In this document: positions 7,859-16,622 of the stretch, in pieces
Layout of the letters: each line of letters starts with the position of its first letter
How positions within the stretch are numbered: the first letter of the stretch is position 1
DNA from: Polynucleobacter wuianus
GTDB lineage: Bacteria; Pseudomonadota; Gammaproteobacteria; Burkholderiales; Burkholderiaceae
Assembly (NCBI RefSeq): GCF_001659725.1
Contig: NZ_CP015922.1
Location: 682,001-746,000, forward strand
Direction of reading: 5' to 3'
DNA: 64,000 nt
Notes under the pieces: model-generated
Databases searched by the model: none
Told to the model about the DNA's origin: nothing
Seen by the model: only the letters and a program-made list of their open reading frames with translations
Made by a program: the position numbers and the translations under genes

Positions 7859-9409
7859 TTAGGTCACTGGAGCAGGGTTAAATAATGAAATTGCATTGTG
7901 CAATTTCCATTGCTCTGCAAAAGTTTTCTTACGACCGCTAGCTACTTCTAGCATCATGTGAAACATTTCCCAGCCGATATCCTCAATCGTTGCAGTGCCA
8001 TCGGCAATCTTGCCAGCATTGATATCCATTAAGTCATTCCAGCGCTTAGCTAGATCGGTGCGAGTAGCCACCTTAATAACTGGCACAGCAGCCAAGCCAT
8101 AAGGAGTTCCGCGGCCAGTAGTAAAGACATGTAGATTCATCCCCGCCGCCAACTGTAAGGTGCCGCAAATGAAATCGCTCGCTGGAGTAGCGGCAAAGAT
8201 AAGCCCCTTTTGTTTAAGCTTGTTTCCAGGTGAGAGCACTCCAGAAATCGGAGATGTGCCCGACTTAATAATCGAGCCCATCGCTTTCTCAACAATATTA
8301 GAGAGACCACCTTTTTTGTTGCCGGGAGTGGTATTAGCGCTTCGATCGACCTTACCTCGTTTGAGATAAGCGTCATACCAAGCCATCTCATCAATCATCG
8401 CTTGAGCAACTTCTGGTGTAGTGGCTCGCGAGGTGAGTTGATCGATGCCATCACGCACTTCAGTTACCTCAGAAAACATTACGCTTGCGCCAGCGCGAAC
8501 TAAAAGATCAGTGCAAAAGCCTACAGCAGGGTTTGCTGTCACACCTGAAAAAGCATCACTGCCACCGCACTGAACGCCTACGACAAGCTCACTTGCAGGA
8601 ACCGTTTCTCGCTTACGTGCATTGAGTCTTTTCAAATGCTCGTTAGCATTTTTCATAATCGAATCAATCATAGACATGAAGCCAACATGAGCTTCGTCTT
8701 GAAGACATACGACATCTAAACCATCAGAAGCCGAATTGCTGCTGATCGGAATGCTGCCAGGCGGTAGTAATCTTTGAGGTTGAAGCTTTTCACATCCAAG
8801 GCTGACAACCATGACTTCGCCGCCGAAGTTGGGATTTAAGCTAATGTTGCGTAAGGTCCGAATCGGAATATCGGCACCAACTGCATCAATTGCTACTCCA
8901 CACCCATAAGTGTGCTCAATGCCAATCACGTCATCTACATTAGGGTACTTAGGTAGTAATTCGTTTTTAATTCGCTGTACTGCATAGTCAACTACACCTG
9001 ATACACATTGAACAGTGGTGGTAATGGCTAATATGTTTCTTGTTCCAACTGAGCCATCTGCATTACGATAGCCCTCAAAAGTGTAGCCCTCAAGCGGCGG
9101 CATTGATGCAGGCTTGACTGTGGCGATTGGAAGATTATCTAATCCACGAGCATCAGGCATTTTCAGAATATGCTCGCTAACCCAGCTGCCTGCTGGAATA
9201 TCTTGAGCTGCATACCCAATCGGTATGCCATACCGAATGACGGGGGAATTATTGGGTAAATCAACTAGGGCAACTTTGTGGCCTTGGGGAACATGCTCAC
9301 GCAAGGTCAGTCCCGATGGGAGTTTTGTCCCGGCCGGCAAACCCCCGTCGTTAGCAACAATGGCTACGTTATCGCGGTCGGTCATGGTGATTGTCAGCGG
9401 TATCATCAC
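7859..9409 (-). CDS. garD: Galactarate dehydratase
   Basis: 516 residues (E. coli GarD is 523). It dehydrates D-galactarate (mucate) to 5-dehydro-4-deoxy-D-glucarate in the cytosol. An N-terminal SAF-like domain (TDRDNVAIVANDGGLPAG, EHVPQGHKVALVDLP) is followed by the UxaA/GarD catalytic domain with EGYTFEGYRNADGSVGTRN, YGCGVAIDAVGA, GCEKLQP, VGVQCGGSDAFSGVTANPA, SPGNKKGGLSNIVEKAMGS and the end ISLFNPAPVT, nearly identical to what I recall of E. coli GarD. ATG 9409 follows AGGA at 7-nt spacing. The promoter carries a LacI-type palindrome shared with the divergent regulator region. It is the head of the minus-strand operon. Confidence 0.96.
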   Translation of the reverse strand: MMIPLTITMTDRDNVAIVANDGGLPAGTKLPSGLTLREHVPQGHKVALVDLPNNSPVIRYGIPIGYAAQDIPAGSWVSEHILKMPDARGLDNLPIATVKPASMPPLEGYTFEGYRNADGSVGTRNILAITTTVQCVSGVVDYAVQRIKNELLPKYPNVDDVIGIEHTYGCGVAIDAVGADIPIRTLRNISLNPNFGGEVMVVSLGCEKLQPQRLLPPGSIPISSNSASDGLDVVCLQDEAHVGFMSMIDSIMKNANEHLKRLNARKRETVPASELVVGVQCGGSDAFSGVTANPAVGFCTDLLVRAGASVMFSEVTEVRDGIDQLTSRATTPEVAQAMIDEMAWYDAYLKRGKVDRSANTTPGNKKGGLSNIVEKAMGSIIKSGTSPISGVLSPGNKLKQKGLIFAATPASDFICGTLQLAAGMNLHVFTTGRGTPYGLAAVPVIKVATRTDLAKRWNDLMDINAGKIADGTATIEDIGWEMFHMMLEVASGRKKTFAEQWKLHNAISLFNPAPVT

Positions 9410-9458
9410 TAGGTCCTATGAGTTGGCATGAAATACATTTTGTGAGATTATGGCATAA

Positions 9459-9487
9459 ATGATAGCGCTATCAAATTTAGCTTGCAA
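9459..9487 (-). promoter_or_regulatory. garD promoter with overlapping LacI-type operator
   Basis: On the minus strand TTGCAA (9482-9487) and TATCAT (9459-9464) are spaced by exactly 17 bp. The perfect 14-bp palindrome TGATAGCGCTATCA (9460-9473) covers the -10 box. A regulator bound there would block garD and would also sit 23 bp before the lacI-type gene on the other strand, allowing autoregulation. The same core recurs upstream of kdgD. Confidence 0.75.
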
Positions 9488-9495
9488 GTACCTTT

Positions 9496-10521
9496 ATGAG
9501 TGAAAACGAAAGTAAACGCAGTCGCCGTAGCAGCGGAGCCATCACGCTTCATGACGTAGCTCGGCTTGCTGGCGTTTCGCCAATCACGGCTTCTAGGGCT
9601 ATTAATAAGCCAGAACAGGTTTCGCCTGAGCTATTAAAGCGGGTGGAAGAGGCGGTAGCGCGGACGGGTTATGTCCCCAATAGGATGGCTGGGGGATTGG
9701 CATCCTCTAGAAGCAAGCTTATTGCTGCAGTTGTGCCTAGTACAGTGATTTCAGTTTTTAACGAAACAATTGAGGCGCTAAATAACACGCTCTTTGATGC
9801 TGGCTATCAACTCATGCTTGGACAATCTGCATACTCAGCAGATCGTGAAGAATTGCTCTTGGATTCGGTCATTGGTAGACGTCCTGATGGCATCTTTTTA
9901 ACTGGTGTCATGCAACCAGGTAAAGGGCGAACCCGACTCATGGCATCTGGTATTCCAGTGGTAGAGACATGGGATTTAACGCCTACTCCAATCGATATGC
10001 TCATTGGTTTCTCCCATACAGATATTGGCTTGGCGGTCGCTAAATACCTTTTGGGTAAGGGCAGAAAACAGTTCGCCATCATTCGCGCTGAAGATGAACG
10101 TGCGGATCGTAGAACGCTAGCATTTAAAGCTGCAGTTACTGAGGCGGGGTTACCAGATCCTTATGTAGTAAACGTTGGGGACCAGCGCTCTATTCGCAGT
10201 GGTCGTGATGCAATGGCCAAAATTCTTAAGCATGCACCGCGGAGTGATGCAGTATTTTGTAGTTCTGATTTGTTAGCCTTAGGCGCTTTAACTGAGGCTA
10301 GGTCGCAAAAAATTGATGTGCCAAAGCAAATCGCAGTGATGGGTTTTGGAGATGTTCCATTTGTAGCCGATATGCTGCCTTCTTTAACTACGGTTCGTAT
10401 TAATGGCGGGAAAATTGGTCAATTGGCTGCGCAATATCTCATGGATAGAGCAGAAGGTAGGGAAGTTTCGGAGCCTATCGTGAATGTCGGTTTCTCTATT
10501 ATCGAGCGCGACACAGCCTAG
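9496..10521 (+). CDS. LacI/GalR-family transcriptional regulator of aldarate genes
   Basis: 341 residues. The N-terminal helix-turn-helix with hinge spans about residues 16-73 (ITLHDVARLAGVSPITASRAIN, then NRMAGGLASSRS). A periplasmic-binding-like sensor domain follows (LIAAVVPS, QLMLGQSAY, RRPDGIFLTG, SSDLLALGAL, VMGFGDVPFV). The GntR-like LacI subgroup often senses sugar acids or their intermediates. Its site between garD and kdgD, with matching palindromes at both promoters, suggests it represses both operons until an aldarate or 5-dehydro-4-deoxyglucarate is present; this is inference. No clear ribosome site precedes ATG 9496. Confidence 0.9.
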   Translation: MSENESKRSRRSSGAITLHDVARLAGVSPITASRAINKPEQVSPELLKRVEEAVARTGYVPNRMAGGLASSRSKLIAAVVPSTVISVFNETIEALNNTLFDAGYQLMLGQSAYSADREELLLDSVIGRRPDGIFLTGVMQPGKGRTRLMASGIPVVETWDLTPTPIDMLIGFSHTDIGLAVAKYLLGKGRKQFAIIRAEDERADRRTLAFKAAVTEAGLPDPYVVNVGDQRSIRSGRDAMAKILKHAPRSDAVFCSSDLLALGALTEARSQKIDVPKQIAVMGFGDVPFVADMLPSLTTVRINGGKIGQLAAQYLMDRAEGREVSEPIVNVGFSIIERDTA

Positions 10522-10550
10522 TCCTTAGTAAAAACCCTTAAATAAATCAT

Positions 10551-10604
10551 TTGACAAGATTCTTTGGTATCGCTAACATTTGATCTAAATTGGTAGCGCT
10601 ACCA
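10551..10604 (+). promoter_or_regulatory. kdgD operon promoter with two LacI-type operators
   Basis: TTGACA (10551-10556) and TAACAT (10574-10579) are spaced by 17 bp. A perfect palindrome TGGTAGCGCTACCA lies at 10591-10604, at about +5 to +18. A degenerate copy TGGTATCGCTAACA at 10565-10578 overlaps the spacer and -10 box, 26 bp away centre to centre. All share the core of the garD operator (TGATAGCGCTATCA). Confidence 0.8.
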
Positions 10605-10638
10605 TTAAACTCAAAAAACATCCATCAAAGGAAAAAGT

Positions 10639-11550
10639 ATGAATCCGCAAGATCTAAAGTCGATTGTTTCCGAAGGTTTGTTGTCATTTCCAGTGACTGA
10701 CTTTGATCAGCATGGAAATTTCAATGCCAAAGGATATGCGGAGCGACTTGAATGGTTGGCGCCCTATGGTGCAACTGCATTATTTGCAGCAGGCGGTACC
10801 GGCGAATTCTTCTCGTTGGATGGAAAAGAATATCCAGAGATTATTAAGACTGCAGTTCAGACCTGTAAGGGAAAGGTGCCCATTATTGCTGGCGCAGGTG
10901 GTAGCACGCGTTTTGCAATTGAATGCGCACAAGAAGCAGAGCGTCAAGGTGCTCATGGCATTTTGTTGTTGCCACACTACTTAATGGAAACAGGCCAGGC
11001 AGGCTTAATTGCTCACGTTGAAGCGGTTTGCAAAAGCGTGAGGTTTGGTGTGATTGTTTACAACCGAAATGTCACTAAGTTAACTCCGGACTCTTTAGCA
11101 ATTTTGGCAGATCGTTGCCCTAATCTGATCGGCTTTAAAGATGGCGTTGGAAATATTGAAATCATGTCATCGATCTTTTTAAGAATGGGTGACCGCTTCT
11201 CTTATTTGGGTGGATTGCCAACTGCTGAAGTCTACGCAGCAGCTTATAAGGCTTTAGGCACCCCTGTGTATTCATCAGCAGTATTTAACTTCATTCCAAA
11301 AACGGCAATGGATTTCTACCATGCTGTGGCTAAAGACGATATGGCTACGCAACACCATTTGTTAAAAGAATTCTTTATGCCTTACCTCCAGATTCGTAAT
11401 CGTGATCCTGGTTATGCCGTCAGCATCATTAAGGCAGGCGCAAAAATTGTTGGGCATGATGCTGGCCCAGTCCGCGCGCCACTAGTTGATCTCAAGCCAA
11501 ACGAAGTTGAAGAATTAGCAGCGCTGATTAAAAAAATGGGTCCTCAATAA
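10639..11550 (+). CDS. kdgD: 5-dehydro-4-deoxyglucarate dehydratase
   Basis: 303 residues, the usual size. A DapA-like TIM-barrel enzyme that dehydrates and decarboxylates 5-dehydro-4-deoxy-D-glucarate to 2,5-dioxopentanoate (alpha-ketoglutarate semialdehyde). The Schiff-base lysine is Lys167 in GFKDGVGN, and Tyr141 in VIVYNRNVT is the partner tyrosine. The substrate loop AAGGTGEFFSLDGKEY (about 50-65) is characteristic of KdgD rather than DapA. AGGA precedes ATG 10639. It is the first structural gene of the operon under the TTGACA promoter with paired operators, and it takes the product of GarD and GudD. Confidence 0.95.
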   Translation: MNPQDLKSIVSEGLLSFPVTDFDQHGNFNAKGYAERLEWLAPYGATALFAAGGTGEFFSLDGKEYPEIIKTAVQTCKGKVPIIAGAGGSTRFAIECAQEAERQGAHGILLLPHYLMETGQAGLIAHVEAVCKSVRFGVIVYNRNVTKLTPDSLAILADRCPNLIGFKDGVGNIEIMSSIFLRMGDRFSYLGGLPTAEVYAAAYKALGTPVYSSAVFNFIPKTAMDFYHAVAKDDMATQHHLLKEFFMPYLQIRNRDPGYAVSIIKAGAKIVGHDAGPVRAPLVDLKPNEVEELAALIKKMGPQ

Positions 11551-11565
11551 TACGGAGCACTAAAC

Positions 11566-12321
11566 ATGTCAAATTCACGAATTGCATTAGTCACTGGCGC
11601 TGGAAGTGGTATTGGCAAGGCTGTTGCCTTGGGCTTACTGGCAGATGGATTTAAGGTAGTACTGGCAGGCAGAAGGCTAGAGCCTCTTCAAGAGGTGGCG
11701 CAATTGGCAAAAGAGATGGGTCAAGAAGCCTATCCTGTTTCTGTAGATGTGCGTGATCCGATTAGTGTAGAAAACCTCTTTGCTGAAATCGAAAAAAAAT
11801 ACGGTCGTCTCGATGTGGCTTTCAATAACGCAGGCGTTAATGCTCCTGCAGTCACGATTGATGAGCTGCCTTTGGAGAAATGGCAAAACGCGATTGATAC
11901 GAATGTCACTGGTGTTTTCCTCTGTGCGCGTGCTGAGTTTGGCTTGATGAAAAAACAAAATCCACAAGGCGGCAGAATCATTAATAACGGTTCCATCTCT
12001 GCCCACACCCCTAGGCTCTACACAACTCCTTATACGGCAAGTAAGCACGCTGTAACTGGAATCACAAAAGGCATAGCTTTAGATGGCAGAAAGTTCAATA
12101 TCGTAGCCAGCCAGATTGATATCGGCAATGCCTTAACCGAATTGTCTGCTCGTATGACTAAAGGCGTCCTTCAGGCAAATGGCGAACTAGCGCCAGAGCC
12201 AATGATGGATGTAAAGCATGTGGCGGATGCTGTGCGCTATATTGCGGCATTACCGCTTTCAGCCAATGTGCTCAATATGACCGTCATGGCAAGTGCTATG
12301 CCATTTGTTGGTCGTGGTTAA
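11566..12321 (+). CDS. Short-chain dehydrogenase/reductase (SDR) of the aldarate operon
   Basis: 251 residues, classical SDR. The cofactor loop TGAGSGIGKAV is at about residue 10, NNAG at about residue 88, the catalytic Ser in NNGSISAHTP, and YTASK supplies the Tyr and Lys. Arg-rich AGRRLEPL after the second strand suggests NADP may be accepted. GGAG precedes ATG 11566. It lies 15 nt after kdgD in the same operon. None of the core aldarate steps needs an SDR, so it may oxidise or reduce a side substrate such as a hydroxy- or keto-sugar acid; the substrate is unknown. Confidence 0.88.
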   Translation: MSNSRIALVTGAGSGIGKAVALGLLADGFKVVLAGRRLEPLQEVAQLAKEMGQEAYPVSVDVRDPISVENLFAEIEKKYGRLDVAFNNAGVNAPAVTIDELPLEKWQNAIDTNVTGVFLCARAEFGLMKKQNPQGGRIINNGSISAHTPRLYTTPYTASKHAVTGITKGIALDGRKFNIVASQIDIGNALTELSARMTKGVLQANGELAPEPMMDVKHVADAVRYIAALPLSANVLNMTVMASAMPFVGRG

Positions 12322-12330
12322 GGAATGAAG

Positions 12331-13284
12331 ATGAAGCCAACTGTTTTACAACTCAGTCCAATCTTGATTCCATCTGTTAGTCAAAAACTCAATGAGCTTT
12401 ATGAGGTTCATAAGTATTTTGAGATTGATGATAAAGAAGCTTTTCTAGCCAAGCATGCTGCAGATGTGCACGGTGTTGTGAGTGGTGGTCATACTGGAAT
12501 TAGTAAGGCCCTTATGGAAAGACTACCGAATCTGAAGGTAGTTGCTGTTAATGGCGTCGGGACTGATGCAGTTGATATGGCATATGCAAAGAGTCGTGGC
12601 ATTCATGTCACTGCAACCTTTGGCGCTTTAACTGAGGATGTTGCTGATTTAGCAATCGGTCTTTTGCTTACAAGCTGTCGTGGAATTTGTGCGGGCGATC
12701 GCTTTGTACGCGAAGGGAATTGGGTGAAATTTCCATCCCCAACTGCAATACCCTTATCACGTCGCTTTAGTGGTATGCGTGTAGGCATCGTTGGAATGGG
12801 TCGAGTAGGGCGTGCTGTTGCAATACGAGCCGCTGCATTTGGCTGTCCAATTCAATATACCGATCTCAAGAAAATGGATGACTTGTCTTATGGCTTTGTG
12901 CCAGATTTGATAGAGCTTGCGCATCAAAGTGACGCTTTGATTCTTTGTGCTGCAGCAGATAAAGCTGAAGGTATTGTGAATGCAAAAGTTCTAGACGCGT
13001 TAGGAAAAGACGGATTCTTAATTAATATCGCCCGCGGCAAATTAGTGAACGAGGTGGATTTAGTTGAGGCTGTAAAGGCTGGAAAAATTGCGGGTGCTGG
13101 TCTTGATGTATTTGTAGATGAGCCCAATGTGCCAGAGGCCTTACTACAGAATGATTCAGTAGTAATGCAAGCGCACAGAGCTAGCGCAACTTGGGAGACG
13201 CGTACTGCGATGGGCAATATGGTTCTTGATAGTCTAGCGCAAGCTTTATCTGGCAAGCGACCTGAAATGAGTCTTACTACTTAA
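12331..13284 (+). CDS. D-isomer-specific 2-hydroxyacid dehydrogenase
   Basis: About 317 residues. The catalytic domain surrounds a Rossmann domain with VGIVGMGRVGRAVAIRA (about 150) and NIARGKLVNEVDLVEAV. Active-site residues include Arg in the NIARG segment, Glu in DVFVDEPNVPE and His in VVMQAHRASAT. It resembles GhrB-like glyoxylate/hydroxypyruvate reductases, which act on small 2-keto or 2-hydroxy acids with NAD(P)H. ATG 12325 is only 1 nt after AAGGA, so I prefer ATG 12331 (6-nt spacing). It follows the SDR by about 9 nt; with it, it may form a side branch of the pathway. Confidence 0.88.
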   Translation: MKPTVLQLSPILIPSVSQKLNELYEVHKYFEIDDKEAFLAKHAADVHGVVSGGHTGISKALMERLPNLKVVAVNGVGTDAVDMAYAKSRGIHVTATFGALTEDVADLAIGLLLTSCRGICAGDRFVREGNWVKFPSPTAIPLSRRFSGMRVGIVGMGRVGRAVAIRAAAFGCPIQYTDLKKMDDLSYGFVPDLIELAHQSDALILCAAADKAEGIVNAKVLDALGKDGFLINIARGKLVNEVDLVEAVKAGKIAGAGLDVFVDEPNVPEALLQNDSVVMQAHRASATWETRTAMGNMVLDSLAQALSGKRPEMSLTT

Positions 13285-13298
13285 AGGCGCACAATCTA

Positions 13299-14246
13299 AT
13301 GAAAGTAACATTCTTATTTTTTCTATTTTTAATTTGTGGACTAGCTCAGGCAGAGCCCTATCCAAATAAGCCTATTACGATCATCATCGGCTCCACTCCA
13401 GGCAGCACTAGCGATGGATTGGCGCGAGCCATTGGTGCAGAAATTACCAAGGAAACTGGTCAAGCGGTCATTGTAGACAGTAAAGCAGGTGCATTTGGCG
13501 GTATTGCAGCTCAATATGTTGCTAATGCTAAGCCAGATGGTTACACCCTCTTTGTAACAACCAATACCACTCAAGCAGCAAACCCACACCTAATCAAGAA
13601 GCTGCCATACGACCCGATCAAGGACTTCAGTCCAATTACTAAGCTTGTTCAAGGCTATATGTTGTTGGTCACCAATCCTTCCTTAAAAGTCAATTCAGTC
13701 AATGAACTTATCGCGCTTGCCAAAAAAGAGCCTGGTAAATTAACGTTTGGCGCAGGAAGTTCATCGGCCCGTGTTGCAGTTGAGTTATTTGAAAAGATGT
13801 CTGGCGCTGAGATGGTTTATGTGCCTTACAAATCCAATCCTCTGGCGGTGATGGATTTGGTTGGCGGACAAGTAGATCTAATGATTGTCGATTTAACGAC
13901 CAGTCTGCCGCAAGTCAAAAATGACAAACTCAAAGCGCTGGGGGTCAGCAGTTTGACTAAATCCCCATTAGTTCCTAAATTACCCACTATTGCATCTTCA
14001 CTTCCTGGATACGAGTTCTCGCACTGGAACGCCTTGTATGGACCCGCAGGAATGGACGCAGGTACGATTAAGCGTATCAATGAACTGTTTACATCAGCAA
14101 TGAAAAAGCCTTCTGTTAAAAAGTTTGTTGAAGAGAATGGCATGGAAGTTTCCGTGAGCACCCCTGATGGATTATCAGTCTTCCAAAATGCAGAGTTAAA
14201 GCGTTGGGGTCAAATTATTAAAGATGCTGGTATACAGCCCGAATAA
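13299..14246 (+). CDS. Bug/TctC-family solute-binding protein (aldarate operon, copy 1)
   Basis: 315 residues with a signal peptide cleaved after LICGLAQA, before EPYPNKPI. The first ligand loop is divergent: IIIGSTPGSTSDGLAR replaces the usual PFPPGG, and the second loop is GAGSSSARVAVE. This predicts a changed ligand pocket compared with the other copies. PDGYTLFVTTN and LPTIASSLPGYEF are family features. AAAGG precedes ATG 13299. It lies directly after the hydroxyacid dehydrogenase and 9 nt before a second Bug gene, with no membrane components encoded nearby. Confidence 0.9.
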   Translation: MKVTFLFFLFLICGLAQAEPYPNKPITIIIGSTPGSTSDGLARAIGAEITKETGQAVIVDSKAGAFGGIAAQYVANAKPDGYTLFVTTNTTQAANPHLIKKLPYDPIKDFSPITKLVQGYMLLVTNPSLKVNSVNELIALAKKEPGKLTFGAGSSSARVAVELFEKMSGAEMVYVPYKSNPLAVMDLVGGQVDLMIVDLTTSLPQVKNDKLKALGVSSLTKSPLVPKLPTIASSLPGYEFSHWNALYGPAGMDAGTIKRINELFTSAMKKPSVKKFVEENGMEVSVSTPDGLSVFQNAELKRWGQIIKDAGIQPE

Positions 14247-14255
14247 GGAGTCAGT

Positions 14256-15221
14256 ATGAAAAATCAACTAAAGGCAGCACTCATTCTTATATCTACGGTC
14301 TTTTGCTTCAAGGTATTGGCAGCATGGCCTGATAGAACCATTACGCTCGTTGTGCCATTTCCACCGGGTGGATCAACCGATCAAATGGCTAGAGCGATTG
14401 CTCCTAAGATGCAGGCTTCATTAGGACAAAGCGTCATCATCGACAATAAGCCTGGTGCAACCGGTACCGTTGGTGCTGGATTTGTAAAGCGTGCTGCTCC
14501 TGATGGATACACCTTGCTGGTAACCTCCTTGGGTCCACTGGTCATTGCGCCGCACTTGTATTCAAGTGTTCCTTACAATGCTGCCACCGATTTTGATTAC
14601 ATTACCGTAGGCCTACAGTCGCCAAATGTATTGGTGGTGCCTGCAAATTCACCTTATAAGACATTGGCAGATTTAATTGCAGCAGAAAAAGCAAATCCAG
14701 GAAAACTTTCTTTTGGGAGCTCTGGAAGTGGATCATCAGATCACCTGGGTACAGAGATTTTCTGGCAGCAAACCAATACGACTGGGGTGCATGTTCCCTA
14801 TAAAGGCGGCGGCCCAGCAATTACCGATGCTATTGGAGGTCAATTGGACGCACTGTTTGCTAATGTGAACTCAGTGATTCAATACATTAACGCTGGTAAA
14901 TTACGCCCCCTCGCTATCGCAGGTACAAAGCGCTCACCAGTTTTGCCAAATGTACCCACATTCGCAGAATTGGGCTACAAGGAAGTGGTGGCATATGGTT
15001 GGCAAGCGGTTGCTGCTCCCAAAGGTTTGCCTGCAGATGTTAAAGAAAAAATCTATAAATCAGTGATTGCGGCATTAAATGATCCGCAGGTTAAAAAGAA
15101 CTTTGTTGATCTTGGATACGAGATAGTAGCCAATACACCAGAGCAGTTTGCGCAGTATCAAGCGCAAGAGAATGCGCGCTGGAAAAAGCTCATCGAGTCT
15201 CGTCAAATCACTGCAAACTAA
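14256..15221 (+). CDS. Bug/TctC-family solute-binding protein (aldarate operon, copy 2)
   Basis: 321 residues. Signal peptide ends at about residue 22 (CFKVLA, then AWPDRTITLV). Standard ligand loops VVPFPPGGSTDQMAR and GSSGSGSSDHLGTE are present, as are PDGYTLLVTS, VPYKGGGPAITD and VPTFAELGY. AGGAG precedes the ATG. It is directly upstream of gudD (18-nt gap), which makes glucarate or galactarate its likeliest ligand; this is context only. Partner TctA/TctB proteins would have to be encoded elsewhere. Confidence 0.92.
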   Translation: MKNQLKAALILISTVFCFKVLAAWPDRTITLVVPFPPGGSTDQMARAIAPKMQASLGQSVIIDNKPGATGTVGAGFVKRAAPDGYTLLVTSLGPLVIAPHLYSSVPYNAATDFDYITVGLQSPNVLVVPANSPYKTLADLIAAEKANPGKLSFGSSGSGSSDHLGTEIFWQQTNTTGVHVPYKGGGPAITDAIGGQLDALFANVNSVIQYINAGKLRPLAIAGTKRSPVLPNVPTFAELGYKEVVAYGWQAVAAPKGLPADVKEKIYKSVIAALNDPQVKKNFVDLGYEIVANTPEQFAQYQAQENARWKKLIESRQITAN

Positions 15222-15239
15222 GAGAACCAATATAAAAAT

Positions 15240-16574
15240 ATGAGCAATGCTGAAACACCAAAGATTGTTGAAGTAAAAGTCATTCCTGTAGCCGGTGAAG
15301 ACAGTATGCTCATGAACTTGAGTGGTGCGCATGGGCCTTACTTCACTCGTAATATCGTCATTCTCAAAGATAGCTCCGGAAACATTGGGGTAGGTGAGGT
15401 GCCGGGCGGCCAAAAGATTGAAGACACACTCAATCAGAGTGCACAGATCGTTATGGGTACATCTATTGGCGCCTATAAATCTGCATTAAATGCGGTCCGT
15501 GAAAAGTTTGCTACCTTAGATGCTGGCGGCCGTGGCTTGCAAACCTTTGATCTGCGTACAACAGTGCACGTTGTTACAGCATTAGAAGCTGCTTATTTAG
15601 ATTTACTCGGTAAGCATTTAGGTGTTCCGGTTGCAGAGTTGCTAGGCGAAGGTCAGCAGCGTGATTCTGTTGAAATGCTCGGTTATTTATTCTTTTTGGG
15701 TGATAAGGCTAAGACGGACTTAGCATATCGTTCAGAAAAGGATGCTGACGATGCCTGGTTTAGGGTTCGTAACGAAGTGGCAATGACACCCGAAGCCGTC
15801 GTGCGCTTAGCTGAGGCTGCATACGAGAAGTATGGCTTCAAAGACTTTAAGTTAAAAGGTGGTGTTTTGGCGGGTGAAGCAGAGGTAGAAGCAGTCACTG
15901 CATTAGCAAAACGCTTTCCTGATGCACGCGTTACTTTAGATCCCAATGGTGGCTGGTTATTAAAAGATGCCATACGTTTAATGCGTGATATGCATGGCGT
16001 GTTGGCATACGCAGAAGATCCTTGTGGCGCTGAGGGTGTCTTCTCTGGACGTGAGGTGATGGCTGAATTCCGCCGCGCTACGGGTCTGCCAACGGCAACC
16101 AATATGGTGGCCACTGATTGGCGTGAGATGCAGCACTCTATTCAGCTCCAATCAGTAGATATTCCGTTAGCTGATCCGCACTTTTGGACCATGGCTGGCT
16201 CAGTACGTGTGGCACAGATGTGTCACGAGTGGGGTCTTACTTGGGGTTCGCATTCCAATAATCACTTCGACATTTCATTGGCGATGTTTACCCATGTTGC
16301 GGCGGCAGCGCCAGGCAAGATCACTGCAATCGATACCCATTGGATTTGGCAAGACGGCCAACGTTTAACCAAAGAGCCATTCCAAATCAAAGGTGGTCAT
16401 GTGCAAGTGCCTAAAAAGCCTGGCCTTGGAGTAGAGCTTGATATGCAAGAAGTAGAAAAAGCGCATCGACTCTATAAAGAGAGGGCATTGGGTGCTCGCG
16501 ATGACAGCGTTGCTATGCAATACCTTATTCCGAACTGGAAATTTAATAACAAGATGCCATGCATGGTTCGTTAA
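15240..16574 (+). CDS. gudD: Glucarate dehydratase
   Basis: 444 residues (E. coli GudD is 446). Enolase-superfamily enzyme that dehydrates D-glucarate (and L-idarate) to 5-dehydro-4-deoxy-D-glucarate. Active-site residues align one position lower than in E. coli: Lys204 and Lys206 in FKLKGG, Asp234 and Asn236 in LDPNGGW, Glu259 in YAEDPCG, Asn288 in ATNMVATDW and His338 in WGSHSNNHFD. The N-terminal capping domain has GAHGPYFTRN and GEVPGG. With garD in the divergent operon, both aldarate epimers enter the same intermediate. Its ribosome site is weak. Confidence 0.96.
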   Translation: MSNAETPKIVEVKVIPVAGEDSMLMNLSGAHGPYFTRNIVILKDSSGNIGVGEVPGGQKIEDTLNQSAQIVMGTSIGAYKSALNAVREKFATLDAGGRGLQTFDLRTTVHVVTALEAAYLDLLGKHLGVPVAELLGEGQQRDSVEMLGYLFFLGDKAKTDLAYRSEKDADDAWFRVRNEVAMTPEAVVRLAEAAYEKYGFKDFKLKGGVLAGEAEVEAVTALAKRFPDARVTLDPNGGWLLKDAIRLMRDMHGVLAYAEDPCGAEGVFSGREVMAEFRRATGLPTATNMVATDWREMQHSIQLQSVDIPLADPHFWTMAGSVRVAQMCHEWGLTWGSHSNNHFDISLAMFTHVAAAAPGKITAIDTHWIWQDGQRLTKEPFQIKGGHVQVPKKPGLGVELDMQEVEKAHRLYKERALGARDDSVAMQYLIPNWKFNNKMPCMVR

Positions 16575-16622
16575 GAACCCGACCAATCAGAAACATTTAA
16601 CAGTATTACTAGAAAGAGCAAG

